Shown here: in pieces, positions 22,328 through 34,562 of the stretch
Position numbering within the stretch: the first letter of the stretch is position 1
Layout: every line of letters begins with the position of its first letter
From: Coleophoma eucalyptorum
Lineage: Eukaryota; Ascomycota; Leotiomycetes; Helotiales; Dermateaceae
Assembly (NCBI GenBank): GCA_026120035.1
Contig: JALRME010000060.1
Coordinates: forward strand, 62,001 to 126,000
DNA: 64,000 bases
Direction: 5' to 3'
Notes under the pieces: model-generated
Databases searched by the model: none
What the model was told of the DNA's origin: nothing
What the model saw: the letters and a program-made list of their open reading frames with translations, nothing else
Made by a program: the position numbers and the translations under genes

Positions 22328-23192
22328 CTAGTAGTTTCCTGCTGGAAACTGCGCCCTCCCGCCTGGGACTTGCTGTGGTTCAGGAGAGTATCCGGCGTAA
22401 GCAGTAGTCTCCTCGTGCATCATTGGCGGAGTGTATCCTCCTCCCATTGTTGTAGCAGCGGGAGCGTAGGTATCGGGGGCGTGGGCGTTGTATTGTGGGA
22501 TCTCAGAGGGACCGGAGTATGCATCCTCCTCGTCGTGATGATCATTGTTGTGTACGGGTGCGTACTCGTCGTCATGAGGTGCGGTGGAGAAGGCCTCCTT
22601 ATCTGGGTCGATCATGGCGGCGCTGTTGGGTGCTCTAGAACCACCTGGGAGGTAGCCATTGTTGCGGTAGTAGATACAGCCGTAGACAGACATGGCTGTG
22701 GTTATGCACCAGAAGAGCCTGCGGTTTTGTTAGCGTCTACCTCCCTAACCTCCCAGCAGAATCCTTACCAAATGAATACACCCAATGCTACTTCTGCTCC
22801 GGCCAATTTACATCCGCTACCACACTTGCCAGCAGCCATCCAATTGGCAACAGATGCGAAGGCTGATAGCCAGAAGATACAGAAGAGTCCATCAACGGCA
22901 GCGAGAGCGTAGGGGTTCGCCAACTTGCGTGTTCGTGGAAATCGTGGCGTCATGGTCAAGAAGATCAAGGCCGGGAAGGTGAGGAAGGTCTATCAGGGTC
23001 AATTAGTAAGTCGGGCTGGAATTGGAGGTCGGCGAGCCTTACAAGACCGAAGAACCAGCCGGGTCGTCCATCGATGGAAGCGGAGGTTGTGAAGACGGCG
23101 ATCATCAGACAGAAGGTAATGAAGATGGTGACTCCTTGAAGGATGTGCAGTGCCAACTTGAAGGTCTGCAGCTTGTGCACTGCGAACTCCAT
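22328..23192 (-). CDS. MARVEL-domain four-span membrane protein
   Basis: 253 residues in three exons: 23192-23043, 22989-22769 and 22718-22328. The donors are GTAAGG in both introns, with CTAAT/CTAAC branch motifs and TAG/CAG acceptors; phases agree. The first about 140 residues carry four hydrophobic segments (LALHILQGVTIFITFCLMIAV, TFLTFPALIFL, LFCIFWLSAFASVANWMAA and VALGVFIWLFWCITTAM). A cytoplasmic tail follows, rich in Pro, Tyr and acidic residues. The GKCGSGCK loop between spans 3 and 4 has paired cysteines. MARVEL proteins such as Nce102 organise plasma-membrane domains (eisosomes) or take part in unconventional secretion. I chose ATG 23192 because an upstream extension has no family-like sequence. 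Confidence 0.82.
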
Positions 23193-24091
23193 TTTGTGGC
23201 CGCTGGTGGTTGTTGTGAGATGGTTGGCGGTCTGGAAGGATTGCAACTTGGTAGGATCGGTACGACCCTTTGTTGAGGATAGAATCGCAAGTACTCAGGA
23301 GCGAGAGGACGAGATGATTGAGCGAGCGTGTCTTGGACTACGTCTTCTTGATAAAGGCAGTGAGTAAAGACAGGAACGAGAGCGAGAGAAACGGGCTGTG
23401 TCCAGCTTCAACCTAACCAAGAACCGGAAGCAAACAAGTTCAGAACTGCGGTTCTTGTTGCGTCGAGGTGAAGCTCAGCCACCAGAGCTTTTTCCTCAGC
23501 GGGCGGGCTGAGATTCGCGTCTCTTTACTCGTATGGCGACCGAGCAACAAGGAGCGACGGCGATTGGCTGAATCACGGCGGGAACTAATAATAGTCAGCA
23601 GCCTCAGGTTGGTATGGTGATTAACCGTCCTTACAGTGGACCACAGGGTGGACCTTGGGCCAAGATGACATAATTGAGGCCCCAACCTCAAGGCAGCAAT
23701 TCACCCTTCTGCGCGTCTTCTTGTGCGGCTCTGTTACAAGTATATTACTATTGCTGGTACTTACTGCCCTTATATTCTCACCACGAACTACCGTCTCCTA
23801 TCCCTTCTCTCCATCCCGGCTTCTTCTGCGCATCTGGTGGCTGAGGAAGAGCAAGGCGATTCAAGCTTTCGCTGGAAAGCTCGATTAGCTGACACGGAAC
23901 TAGTAGGTGCGGACTTGGTCCAGCGGATTACATGCGATATTGTGCAACTCTCGATTGCGAAAGTGGGCGCTAGTTCCCCGACGGCAATTCAAACATCGCG
24001 TCTTTTATTTGTGTAGGTCGAGCTCACTCTCACACTTCGTTTCCTCTTTCGCATTGCCATGCTTTTGCAATTGATATAGCATTCTCTTCCA
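23193..24091. other. divergent promoter region (MARVEL / DHA2 transporter)
   Basis: About 900 bp between divergent genes. No gene recognised. Confidence 0.5.
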
Positions 24092-25726
24092 ATGGCAGTA
24101 TCAACAGACTCGACTCGTCGCGCAGACGAGGAAACACCCCTCCTCAATGACGCAGCCGGACACACTGGCCCCGTGGAGCAAACAGTCATTGCTGACGAAC
24201 CATCGAACTCCCGCCTTGTTATCACCCTCGCAAGTATCTACGTCGGTGTCTTCCTCGGTGCTCTTGACAGTACCATCATTGCCACCCTCGCCACGCCCAT
24301 CTCGACCTCTTTCAATTCTCAATCCCTGCTCTCATGGCTCGCTTCCGGATATCTGATCGCAAATGCCGCCTGTCAACCTCTGGCAGGTCGATTGACCGAC
24401 ATTTTCTCCAGAAGAACTGGTTTGGTGTTTTCGAATGTCATGTTTGCTGCAGGCAACCTGATATGCGGACTAGCCAAGAGTGAAGAGACAATGATCGCAG
24501 GACGAGTGGTGGCAGGAATGGGTGGTGGTGGATTGATGGCTATATCGACTTTCGTGGCAAGCGATCTGGTTCCCTTGAGAAAGCGAGGAGTTGTCCAAGG
24601 AATTGGAAATATCTGTTTTGGCACCGGTGCCGGATTAGGGGGCTTGTTTGGAGGTTGGGTGAATGATCATTGGGGCTGGAGACTGGCTTTCCTCGTTCAA
24701 GTTCCTCTAGTCATCCTTTCTGGAATATTGGTCTTCTTCACTGTCAGAGTGCCACCCAAGAAGAGTGACAAATCTGCCCTGAGCAGAGTTGACTTCCTGG
24801 GTTCATTTACCATTGTCACCACCTTGGTTCTTCTGCTGCTGGGTCTCAACTCAGGCGGTAATAATGTTCCCTGGAACCATCCTCTGGTCCTAGTATCTCT
24901 ACCGTTGTCAGCCGTTTCCCTGGCCGCTTTCATCTACATTGAGCTTTACGTAGCTTCCGAGCCAGTCATTCCGGTCAGATTACTCCTTGATCGAACAGTA
25001 GCATCGGCTTGCCTTACGAACTGGTTTTGTACCATGGTTTTATTCATGGTCGTCTTTTATATCCCACTTTTCTACCAGGCCAAGGGACTCTCTACAACCG
25101 CAGCAGGAGCCCGCCTCATTCCTAACAGTATCGGTGGTTCCATCGGATCTCTTGGCGCAGGCATCGTCATGAATAAGACGGGCAAGTATAAGATCATGGG
25201 TATCGGGCTTGTGTGCACATTCACGCTCGGTGTTGGACTTTTGTCCACCCTCACTTTCACAACCCCAGAAGGGCCTGCCTTCATTTACATGTTCTTGATG
25301 GGCCTCGGATACGGAGGGATGTTGACCGTAACTCTCCTCGCTGTGATCTCGGCAGTCAGCCACGAGCACCAGGCCGTAATCACATCAGCAACCTACGCAT
25401 TCCGTAGTACTGGATCCACGGTTGGTGTGACCATTGCCAGCGCAGTCTACCAAAATATCCTTAAGTCGCAACTTTGGGAGAGATTCTCAGAGTATCCCAA
25501 CGCCGCCGAGGAAATCTCGAGGATTCGTGATAGTTTCGATGAGTTGAAACATCTACCAAAGGGCTGGAAGACTGGTGTTTTGGAGAGTTATGAGTGGGCT
25601 TTGCGAGGGGTTTTCCTCACAGCTCTGAGCGTTGCTATTCTAGCATGTGTGGCGTCCGCATTCATAAGGCAACATACCCTGCATTCTAGTCTGGATCGCC
25701 GCGGAAGTCATAGCAGCGGTTCTTAG
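24092..25726 (+). CDS. MFS transporter, DHA2 family, Vba/Fnx1-like
   Basis: Intronless 544-residue integral membrane protein with about 14 predicted spans. Diagnostic motifs are LGALDSTIIATLATPIS in the first span (DHA motif D1), GRLTDIFSRRTG (motif A) after span 2, and GTGAGLGGLFGGW (antiporter motif C) in span 5. The cytoplasmic N-terminus carries ETPLL, an acidic dileucine that sorts related yeast and fission-yeast proteins (Vba, Fnx1) to the vacuole. The family imports basic amino acids into vacuoles or exports drugs by proton antiport. I favour a vacuolar basic amino-acid transporter but the sequence cannot exclude multidrug export. Confidence 0.9.
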   Translation: MAVSTDSTRRADEETPLLNDAAGHTGPVEQTVIADEPSNSRLVITLASIYVGVFLGALDSTIIATLATPISTSFNSQSLLSWLASGYLIANAACQPLAGRLTDIFSRRTGLVFSNVMFAAGNLICGLAKSEETMIAGRVVAGMGGGGLMAISTFVASDLVPLRKRGVVQGIGNICFGTGAGLGGLFGGWVNDHWGWRLAFLVQVPLVILSGILVFFTVRVPPKKSDKSALSRVDFLGSFTIVTTLVLLLLGLNSGGNNVPWNHPLVLVSLPLSAVSLAAFIYIELYVASEPVIPVRLLLDRTVASACLTNWFCTMVLFMVVFYIPLFYQAKGLSTTAAGARLIPNSIGGSIGSLGAGIVMNKTGKYKIMGIGLVCTFTLGVGLLSTLTFTTPEGPAFIYMFLMGLGYGGMLTVTLLAVISAVSHEHQAVITSATYAFRSTGSTVGVTIASAVYQNILKSQLWERFSEYPNAAEEISRIRDSFDELKHLPKGWKTGVLESYEWALRGVFLTALSVAILACVASAFIRQHTLHSSLDRRGSHSSGS

Positions 25727-26122
25727 AATGCTGGTCTCCCTCGAGGGTGGAATAGATTGTGCAGGTCCTTATGGTATATATGGCTTCTCTAAGTTGACTA
25801 CTGCGTTGTCGTTGTCGTTTTATGCGTCCGTGTGTTCACTAAAAAAGTCAAGCGAGCTATTAAGTTTTGCCCTGGAGATGATAAAGTATCGGCAGGAAAG
25901 TGCACCAAGTACAAGGATTTCAAAGATTACAAGGGAGGGGGCTCATTACCCTGTTTCTATTAGATAGTTCTGTGTCTCTAGTTCTGTGCCTACCAGAGCG
26001 CCCATGACCAAACGCCAGAGCACAGTCCGCCAGACAGATGCAAATCAAAAATTCCTTCCGGACTGATAGTCTTCCACAATGTTCATCTCCCATCCTAACT
26101 CCCCCTCCCTTGAAGCCTTATC
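25727..26122. other. intergenic region between convergent genes
   Basis: 3' flanks of the DHA2 (+) and RTA1-like (-) genes; nothing else seen. Confidence 0.5.
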
Positions 26123-27345
26123 TCACTTCATCTCCATGCTACCCCCCTCAATCGTTCGCCACTCCCCATCACTCACGGTCGGCCGCTTCTCTGCCTCTTG
26201 CGCCTTGCCACCGCGAAACCTCCAAACCTGAGTCCCCCAAATGCTCTTCAGCCAAATGCCCGGATGGAAGGCGGTCATCAAAATGCCCGCAATCGTCATC
26301 ATCGCTCCTTCCAACACCATGAACGGGATCTCCTCGTTGGCCAACTTGCCTTTGAATCCATGAGCCAGCTCGGCGACACGGAAGCAAGATCGAATCAGGA
26401 TCATTAGGGTTGCGGTTGCCAGGGCTATTTTCACATGTTAGTTTTGTAGACAGGTCTGAGGATTTTGATTTGGAGGGAGGATCAGGAACAACCAAAGGGA
26501 GAGACTGAAAACAAGAGACATACCCAAAGCCAAAAGCTTCAAGCTCGGCTTCCCCTCCCCTCTACCCGCCCTCCGAGCACGATCGCCATACACCTTCCAG
26601 AAGAACTCGCTCGACAGCAGCACGAAAGCCAGCAAACTCACGACCTGGAAAGCCAGACCCGCAATCATGATATGCACACCCTGCAGGCTGCCCGCGCTGG
26701 TGCTGGCGGTGTCGGCCAAGGCCCCGCCCAGCGCTTGCAGGATCAGCGCAATGACATCGCTGGTGATGAAGGTGAGCGTGTAGGTCTTGGGGGTCAGGCG
26801 CGAATACTGCGTTCCGTAGTGGAGGATGATGCGGCTGAGCGTTAGGTACAACGCCGCGGTGAAGAAGACCGGGCCGATGGTGAGACAGATGATATATCTA
26901 AATCAGGCACGTGTGAGATTTTGATTTTTCGTTTCTTGCTTTCTTTTCCTTTTCCCTTTCTGCTTATTTGCGGTTGTGTAAAAAGGGGGGGGGGGGAGGA
27001 GGGGATCGGAACGTGTAGATGGGGGGAGCGTGAGACGTACATCAGAAACGGGTTCGCTAAGAACACATTGAAGTGCATCTGTACCCGGCCGAGATATCCA
27101 ACGATTTCTAGCACCAGCCCGCCGATCATGGCGAAGGTGTAGCTGTACGTTCTAAAGAAGAAGCATTGCACGGCTTGGATGACTAGTAGGAGGGCAAAGA
27201 TGGCGAGATAGAGCGTGTTTCCTGCCAGCGTGGGGACATAGTGCACCGAAGCATACTCAAGCGAGCACAGGGCCGGCGTGCATTGCAAGATGGAGGTGAT
27301 GTTGGGTGCAATGCCGGGGATGGAGCCCGCCGTGAAGTTGAGCAT
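26123..27345 (-). CDS. RTA1-like seven-span membrane protein
   Basis: 326 residues in three exons: 27345-27041, 26897-26524 and 26424-26123. The introns (143 bp and 99 bp) have GTACGT and GTATGT donors, and the phases add up. The protein has a short extracellular N-terminus with two cysteines (QCTPALCSLEY), then seven hydrophobic spans. Family landmarks are EIVGYLGR after span 3, IICLTIGPVFFTAALYLTLSR, DVIALILQALGG, GVHIMIAGL and IRSCFRVAEL. RTA1-type proteins include Rta1, Rsb1 and Pug1; they are linked to lipid flipping, resistance to 7-aminocholesterol and sphingoid bases, and haem export. The specific cargo is unknown. Intron 1 includes a long G run (C run in the transcript). Confidence 0.9.
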
Positions 27346-30145
27346 GGTGGACGAGCTGCAGCGAAATCAGAGCTGGGCGAAGAGTGGAAAAGAAGAGTAG
27401 GAGATCTCCAAAAGTGCAGTTGCCAGGGGCCCGAAGAGAATGGGCGACACGAGATATATAAGCTTTGGCTGGGTTACGACATGTCGGCTCCAAGTTTTGG
27501 AAGGCAAAGAATCATGGCAACCAAGGTACCTTTTCCCTTTCCGCCAGCCAAAAATAAAACGGCGCATACAGGAGAAAGTGCGGTCTCTCCCTCCCTCCCT
27601 CGCCATACAGATGCCGGTGCGATGCCTACGGATATAATCCCGCGCCATCCCTGCACCACATCTTCAGAATATACGCGACGGCCAATCAGCTGCCGCGGGA
27701 AGCCGTTACGGGCTGGGGAAATTGGATGCTCGCTTCCCCCCCGAGCGAAGGTTGCCTTAATTCCAACGCGATTTGGCCAATCAGGCGGCGGGCATCCGCT
27801 TACCTAAGATCTGGATGACGGCGCCCCTTGCGTCCGCTCTTATTTGTTACGTCGGCCTGCAGTTCGAAGCTTTTTTTTTTTCTGTTCGCTTTGGAAAGGG
27901 CTGCTGGCTTGAACTCCGGTGGAATGTCGATCTTACACTTCGGGATGGGGGGATGTCGTCTTGTTATCGTGGCAGTGAGGCAGGGCAAAGCTATGCCTAG
28001 TCTTTAGAAATGCAATGGGGTGACATTTTACGTACAGGTCGGATTCGATGCAGCTTCAATGCAGCTTCTAGGGGGTTGGGCCGGGGTTGGGTCATTTCGA
28101 GGCACTGTGTATTGATCTGATGGTGGCGGGGGTTCTTCGCGGTACCTGTCGACAGATCTCGTCGTTTCAGACGCCTTTCAGGGGAGAGCGAGACGTCTTC
28201 TGCTGCTGTTCAATGGCGAGTCACTCGAGACTTCTCAAACATGTCTTCCGCTGGGGTTTCACGGTTTGACATGGAGAGAAAGGGCGATCAGTCTTGGGTG
28301 AAAGGGTAGGGTTGGGCGATGAGCCGAACAGCACAGCCAGGAAAGGGTCCCAACAACGTAGGGCTGGCTGGGGAGATGATCTGGAAAAGGCGTTTGAGGG
28401 CATATTGCGAATAAGGCGCAGTGCAACGAGTGATTGTCGGCTGGAAGTCTAAAGCAAGTCAGTTGGTTCAGCTGCCGCCCTTATCAAGCACACACACTGC
28501 ATCGATAGTGAGAATATCGCATTCCAACTCTTCCTTAGTGGAATTGGGATAATCAATACAGCGTGTGGAGAACCAGCAGGGCAAGGAACTGCTCGGAAGC
28601 ATAGAAGCGATGCAGCCACAGCCGGGACACGAGAGGCCGGCATGGAAACTTTATTTTCTTGAAGAACTATTGCTCCACCAAGGGGGCGTCGTCCTCGGTT
28701 TTCTTTCATGCCGACTGACGTGGTGGATTGATATCGTGTAACAACGTGCTTGTTTGGCTGATTGCCAGGTATCATCCTCGTCGAGGGTGCAAGTGCAAGT
28801 CCTCGCCTAGTATATTTCACTCTGCTACTCCTCCCTCTCTCTCCAAGGCTCTGGGGTCTTTCAGAACAGGGCAATTGTACGTAAGCCACCGGTCCTACCA
28901 TATGGACCATGCATATAAATCACTACTGCCCCAGCTACAACACCTCGTTACCAACCACCGCTGAACTTGGTAGCATCCATCACCCCATGTGTACTCAGCG
29001 GGACTTTCAGCATCGATGCGCACCCATATAGATATCTTGGCACTTCTCCCTCCAGGCCTCGGCCCGTCCAAAGCGAGTCTGGCCAGAATGGAGCCGAAAG
29101 GAGATCTGCACTCGTGTAATCACAGTGCACGAACAAAGCGCATCTATTTCCAACGACGGACCGGGCCTGTGCCAGTCCAATCCCACCTACATCATCTGAC
29201 ACCATGCCAGACAGACAGACCGACCACGAACATGCTATTAACCACTGCCAAGTCTTTTGCGTCGGCAAACTTTGCTGTAAGGTACCCGTTGTCGGAAGCC
29301 AACCATTTTCTGCACGCTCCCAAGGTGTGCTGCAGTCGTGGTGCCGTCTCGAAGTCAAAAATTATGCTTGGCGAAATGATATCAGATCTATCTTGCAGAT
29401 CCATCTCAGGGCACCCGCACTTTATCGTAAGTCAGGGAGCAGAGTGGAAGCGACAGAGTACGAGACGCAGCCAACGCCCTCCATTCATATAAGCGAGTAG
29501 AGCCGACTCCAAACCCAACATGAACCATACCAGACTCTGAGGTAATTTCTGACGCACAGCAGGACTCCTGGGTTCTTCAACTGTCCAAATACGCCGTTGT
29601 GGACTCCTCAAGAGGAAAGAGGTTATAGCTGCAGCGGATGCAGCGTCCGGAGAAAAGGACCGGCTAAATGCCTTAACCCTCCCGCCTCCCGCTCTACCTA
29701 CCCCACACGCACGACAGAAAAGTTGGCGGCTTAAGCTTAAGTGCCGTTCATCTTGGACAGAGAGAAGACGAGGGCCGGTTAAATATAATCAGACCATGTG
29801 TAGCATAGATCTCCAGCTAAGAGCAAATGTGGATTTCTAAGATCTCATGGCGGAAATCCAATTGATGTATTTGTCTTTTTTTCCCCCCTTGAAGTAACCA
29901 GAGATGTGAGATGGACGCTTTGTATTGGGAATAATTTCTATATTTTTTTGGCACTTCTCTAATTAACAAGAGCATTCAGGCAGCTTTTCCAAGCTTGCAT
30001 GCCGGGTAAATCCGTTAATGTGGTTATTTAACAACGGAGTTTGGATAGAATTGAGGAGATTCTGCCGGGGGGGATATATATTTACAGCGTATATATGCAA
30101 AAGATCTTGATGGCTGCAGGAAGCTAAGATCCACAGCTTTTGGAA
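27346..30145. other. 2.8-kb intergenic region
   Basis: No supported gene. Several overlapping open frames (for example 27241-27807 plus, 28449-28910 minus, 28989-29492 plus) are shadows of each other and lack domain features. The right end is a promoter: a TATA-like TATATATTTA lies at 30075-30084. Confidence 0.45.
30075..30084 (+). promoter_or_regulatory. TATA-like element of carboxylesterase gene
   Basis: TATATATTTA about 60-70 bp upstream of the start codon at 30146. Confidence 0.45.
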
Positions 30146-32262
30146 ATGTCTCTACTCGTAATGTTGCAGTTGCTGGTGCTGTTTCTCCACCACGCCAGTG
30201 CAGCAGCATCAAACACCAAGACCTCACTCACACTTCTATATCAGAATAATCTGAATGCCTCGGACGATGCAAATCATGTGGGCTTCATTCTGCTAGATCC
30301 ATTGAGTCAACACGATGCTGCCGGGGCTTGCGCGGCGATTGGGGAATCGCTCGTCTCGCGGACGTCGATCCAGAACCACGAGGCGGATTTTGTGCACTTG
30401 CTGTCGTACGTGGCATACTCTGGGGATGTTAAAGCGGTTCAATCATACTACATCCAAAATGGAACGGTAGCAATTGTTGGAGAGGGCAATGGGACGTCTT
30501 TCCAATCCTTCCCCTCCCACGACGCAGAACTCCCCGTGCTCTGTACGCAGTCCAGCAATGAAGACCAGCCCGGAACCGCAGTAGCAACGAAGTCCAACGA
30601 GTTGACGATAACGTCTAGCGGGAATACGTACATTGGGTTCCGCAACCAGAAGTCTTTCCGCTTCCTTGGGATCCCGTATGCCGATCCACCACCGAGATTC
30701 GTCTACTCGACCCCGTACACACCCACCGGCAAGACGCTAAATGCCACCGCGTACGGTTCCGTATGTGCCCAAGTCGGATCTGGGAGCGAGGACTGTCTGT
30801 TCCTGAACATCCAGACGCCATACCTTCCCAAGCAGAACTCCACTGCCAGGCTTCGGCCCGTGATGTTCTGGATCCATGGCGGTGGGTTTGTGAACGGGGC
30901 AGGCTCGGACCCGGCCAGTGACGGGGGCAATTTGGCTTCGCGGGAGGATATTGTGGTTGTGACGGTCAATTACCGTCTTTCCACCCTTGGATTTCTCGCG
31001 ATCCCGGGCACGAATATCACGGGGAACTATGGCATTGCGGACCAAATCAATGCTCTGGAGGTGAGTTTTCTTTCGAAGAACTGCGAGCGCGGCTGACGGA
31101 TTCTCATTAGTGGACGATCAAGAATATCGCTTCATTCGGAGGTGATCCAAGCCAGATAACCATCATCGGCGAATCAGCTGGTGCCGGCTCGGTGAGGACT
31201 CTCCTCGGGTCACCACCAGCGAATGGCAAATTCCAAGGCGCCGTTGCCATGTCGAATCTTGGCGGAGGCGTTGGTCTCGGACTGAGTGGAGACTATGCAA
31301 CGACATATAGCTCCTATCTCTCAATCCCAGAATCGTATGCTCTTGCAGGCCAAAACCTCTTTGCTGAAGCTGGCTGCAACCAGACCGATCTCGAGGCTCA
31401 GATTGCATGTATCGAACAAGTCCCCGCGCTGACACTTGTGACTTATTCGATCAATGCTCGCTACGTGGTCCAAGACGGATACTACGTCAATACCGAAGAA
31501 CTGGATGTTATTAATGCTAACGGAAGCGCTGCATACGTACCAGTGATCTTCGGCGTGACGGCCAACGACGGAGCGTCTTTCTCGACGTATCCCACAACGC
31601 CCGTGGCGAGCGAATTGGCCGGCATTGAAGCATCTCTGGGCATATCTGCTTCCTATGCCCAAGCCATCATCGACAGCGGGCTCTTCCCCTACTACGACAC
31701 GGGCAATGTGACACTGGACTCCTTCAACGTCTCGCAGCGGGTTGCAACCGACAATCAGTTCCGCTGCATCGACCAAGCCACCGTGTATGCCGCCTCGCAG
31801 TCAGGGGCCTTCCCCGTCTCCTACTTCTACCAAATGGACCGCACGATTGCGGGCTACGACCCCAACAACCTCGAAGGGCCCCCCGCAACCCCGGGGTACC
31901 CAAACGGCAATCCCAACCTGCCGTATTTCCGGCTGCATGGCGCAGACATGCCGTGGGTGTTTGGAAACCTGGACACTTTGCGGGATACGGATGACTTGTA
32001 CTCGATACAGTTGACGACGTCGTACTTTGGCGCGTTTGTCAAGACGGGAGATCCGAACCCGGACGAGGCGTATTTGAAGGCCAGGGGATATGATGCGGCG
32101 TTAGAAGCAATTGAGCAGACTGGGTCATGGGAGCCTGTCAGTGGCGCGGAGGGGCCCATCCGTCTGTTGGATTATCCAGCCGTGCCAAGCAGCTTTATCG
32201 ATCTGCCGCAGTGTGCTTGGCTGAATTATTCGATTAGCTATTATTTGGACGGGGGTAGCTGA
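30146..32262 (+). CDS. secreted type-B carboxylesterase/lipase
   Basis: 688 residues in two exons, 30146-31060 and 31111-32262, around a 50-bp intron (GTGAGT ... GGCTGAC ... TTAG, phase 0). A signal peptide (MSLLVMLQLLVLFLHHASAA) directs secretion, and there are many N-glycosylation sequons. The alpha/beta-hydrolase core begins only near residue 150 (SFRFLGIPYADPP), preceded by a separate N-terminal region of about 130 residues. Key sites are the oxyanion hole HGGGF, nucleophile Ser327 in GESAGAGS, and His581 in FRLHGADMP. The acidic triad position is Asp458 in TANDGASF, where most relatives have Glu. It should hydrolyse esters outside the cell; the substrate is unknown. The frame can be extended by two codons upstream to a TTG but ATG 30146 is the natural start. 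Confidence 0.92.
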
Positions 32263-32953
32263 CTAGAAGTGCTGAGTTGGGGAAATGCGTTCTTGGTATG
32301 AATTTGCGAACAAGAATTGAATTCTCTGCAGTCGATAACAAATTGAGAATGGGATCTATAGTGATAATGAGCAACTAGAATCATCGCGAAAGCGGAAATT
32401 CCAGGCATGGCGTAGAAAGTTAAGCGACGTTTCTCACAGGAAAATCCTAGAAGATCAAGTTCTTGGCAGTCACATTTGAACTTCAGATGAACTGTTGATT
32501 ATTTCTGCTTCCATAGTAGAGTATGCGGTGGTATTCCTGTCTCAGATCGGCGAGATCAGGTTCTCTCAAAACACTGTTCATTGATATCGTGTACTCCTAT
32601 CGAGAGTCTCTACAATCCAAACAATCCAAAATTTCGCTCTTCAACTGCACCGAACTCCGGCAATATCGATGAAGCTAAATTTCCCCGCCCAGACTCTTAT
32701 TAGATGCTTGCCACCAGTGCGGGGTTGTAGAGAGAAAGTTAAAAAGAGATGACGATCGAAAATTTGTTCCTGCATGAAGGAGGATTTTGAATTTAGCCGC
32801 CAGACGAGAGCCACGAGGACCCGTGTAAATTCTGAACGCGATCGGATATATGGAGTGGGAAATGATGGATCGCATATATATACGAGTTCCCATCGTGACG
32901 CAGGAAATCTTTCCAACATCTTCCCATGTAAACTTTGCTGGATCCTGGCCAAA
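32263..32953. other. intergenic region with TATA-like motif
   Basis: No gene. ATATATATA at 32874-32882 lies about 75 bp before the next start codon. Confidence 0.5.
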
Positions 32954-34382
32954 ATGACCGTTCTTCAGACTTTTGTTTTAACAGTGCTTGTTTTGGTTTG
33001 TGGTATCCAAGCCGCACCATCAGTGCATTCAGCAAAAAGGTGGAAGAATTCTAACAGTCACTGGGTTGATATCTGGACAAGCATGCCACAGCTTACTGAA
33101 CCAGCAAACCTGCCACCAGCTCCATTTGTAGGTAAAATACGGAAAAACATCTCGCTCATGCTGACGAGATTATAGAACGAGACCGACTTGGTCTTTTTCA
33201 ATTCTACAATTCGGCAAACAGTGCACCTATCACTTGAGGCTCCTCAGATTCGAATTCGAATTTCGAATGCCTTTGGTGTCAACGATTTACCTATTACAGC
33301 AGTTACTGTAGCCCTACCGCTCAATGGTTCTGCTGGAACCTCAGAAATTCAATCCAATACCCTTCACAATGTAACCTTCAGTGGAAGTGGGAACTTTACC
33401 ATCCCAAATGGAGCTCTGGTTGTATCAGATCCCATCAATCTTCCAGTCCAGGCACAATCAATGTTAACAATAACCATTTACCTAGCAGCTGGCCAGCAAA
33501 GTAATTACATTACTTCGCATCCAGGAAGCAGGACAACTTCATGGTTTTCCTTTGGCGATTATACATCATCTGCCAATTTGACAGATGCCTCAACCCAAAG
33601 TGCCGCACACTGGTATGGTATTGTTCTCAGCCGACCCAACAGGACTGACACCACACAGGTACTTCATCAGTGCCGTGGAAGCATGGGTTCCACAATCTTC
33701 TCGGGCCTTTGCCATCGTCGGAGACAGTATAACGGATGGACGCGGAAGTACGACTGACGCCAACAACCGGTAAGCTTAGCAGTAATTTAGGAGGGCAATG
33801 CTTATGAATGCCAGGTGGCCGGATCTCCTCCTCGCAAAGATGCAGCAGAGCGCATCAACATCAAATATTGCTGTGCTGAATCAAGCAGCTGGCGGCAACC
33901 GGGTCCTTTATGACGGACTTGGACCGAACGCACTAGGTCGTATTGATAGGGATGTCTTGTCACACTCAGGTGTTGCATATTCAATGATATTTGAAGGTGT
34001 CAATGACATTGGCGTAGCATCTACTTCACCAGAGGCACAGAAAGTGGTCGGAGATCGCCTCATAGATGCATATCAGCAGATTGCGACCCGGGTTCATGCT
34101 CTCGGTATTCCCATCTTCGCAGCTACAATCACGCCATTTTCTGGAAACGTCTCAATTCAGCCATATTCGGATCCTGAGAGGGAAAGAACGAGACAAAGAG
34201 TCAATGCATGGATCAGGGATAGTGGAGAATTCGATGCTGTGATTGACTTTGATGCGATTCTACGTGATCCGAACGATGGAAGTATGTTGAATCCATTGTA
34301 TGATTCAGGTGACTATCTGCACCCAAACCCTGCGGGGTATCAAAAGGTTGCAGATGAGTTTCCCCTGGACATATTTGCGTGA
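32954..34382 (+). CDS. secreted SGNH/GDSL esterase
   Basis: 429 residues in four exons: 32954-33127, 33176-33612, 33659-33769 and 33815-34382. All junctions agree in phase; the donors are GTAGGT, GTATGG and GTAAGC. The signal peptide is MTVLQTFVLTVLVLVCGIQA. An N-terminal beta-rich region of about 190 residues precedes the SGNH fold. Block I is VGDSITDG with nucleophile Ser227, the block II Gly lies in QAAGGN, block III is FEGVNDIG (Asn), and block V is DYLHPNPAG with Asp407 and His410. Such enzymes deacetylate or de-esterify plant polysaccharides or lipids. It lies tandem to the carboxylesterase on the same strand, 0.7 kb apart, but the two are unrelated in sequence. Confidence 0.9.
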
Positions 34383-34562
34383 TAGACTAGCTACTGAGTG
34401 TCGCAAAGCTGTATCGTTTTGGTACACCTTTCACTCAAGCGAACATCCGCCATCAAGTCGTTTTTTCAAGATTGCCAAGTTACTTGTGATCTGTGTGTAC
34501 GTGAGTATAGATCGTGATCCAAACAGCCGCGAGAAATAAGGCAGAGAATTTAAGATATGATA

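Noticed and set aside
28449..28910. 153-codon minus-strand frame as a gene
   Set aside because: No family signature, no supporting splice context, overlapped by equally plausible plus-strand frames.
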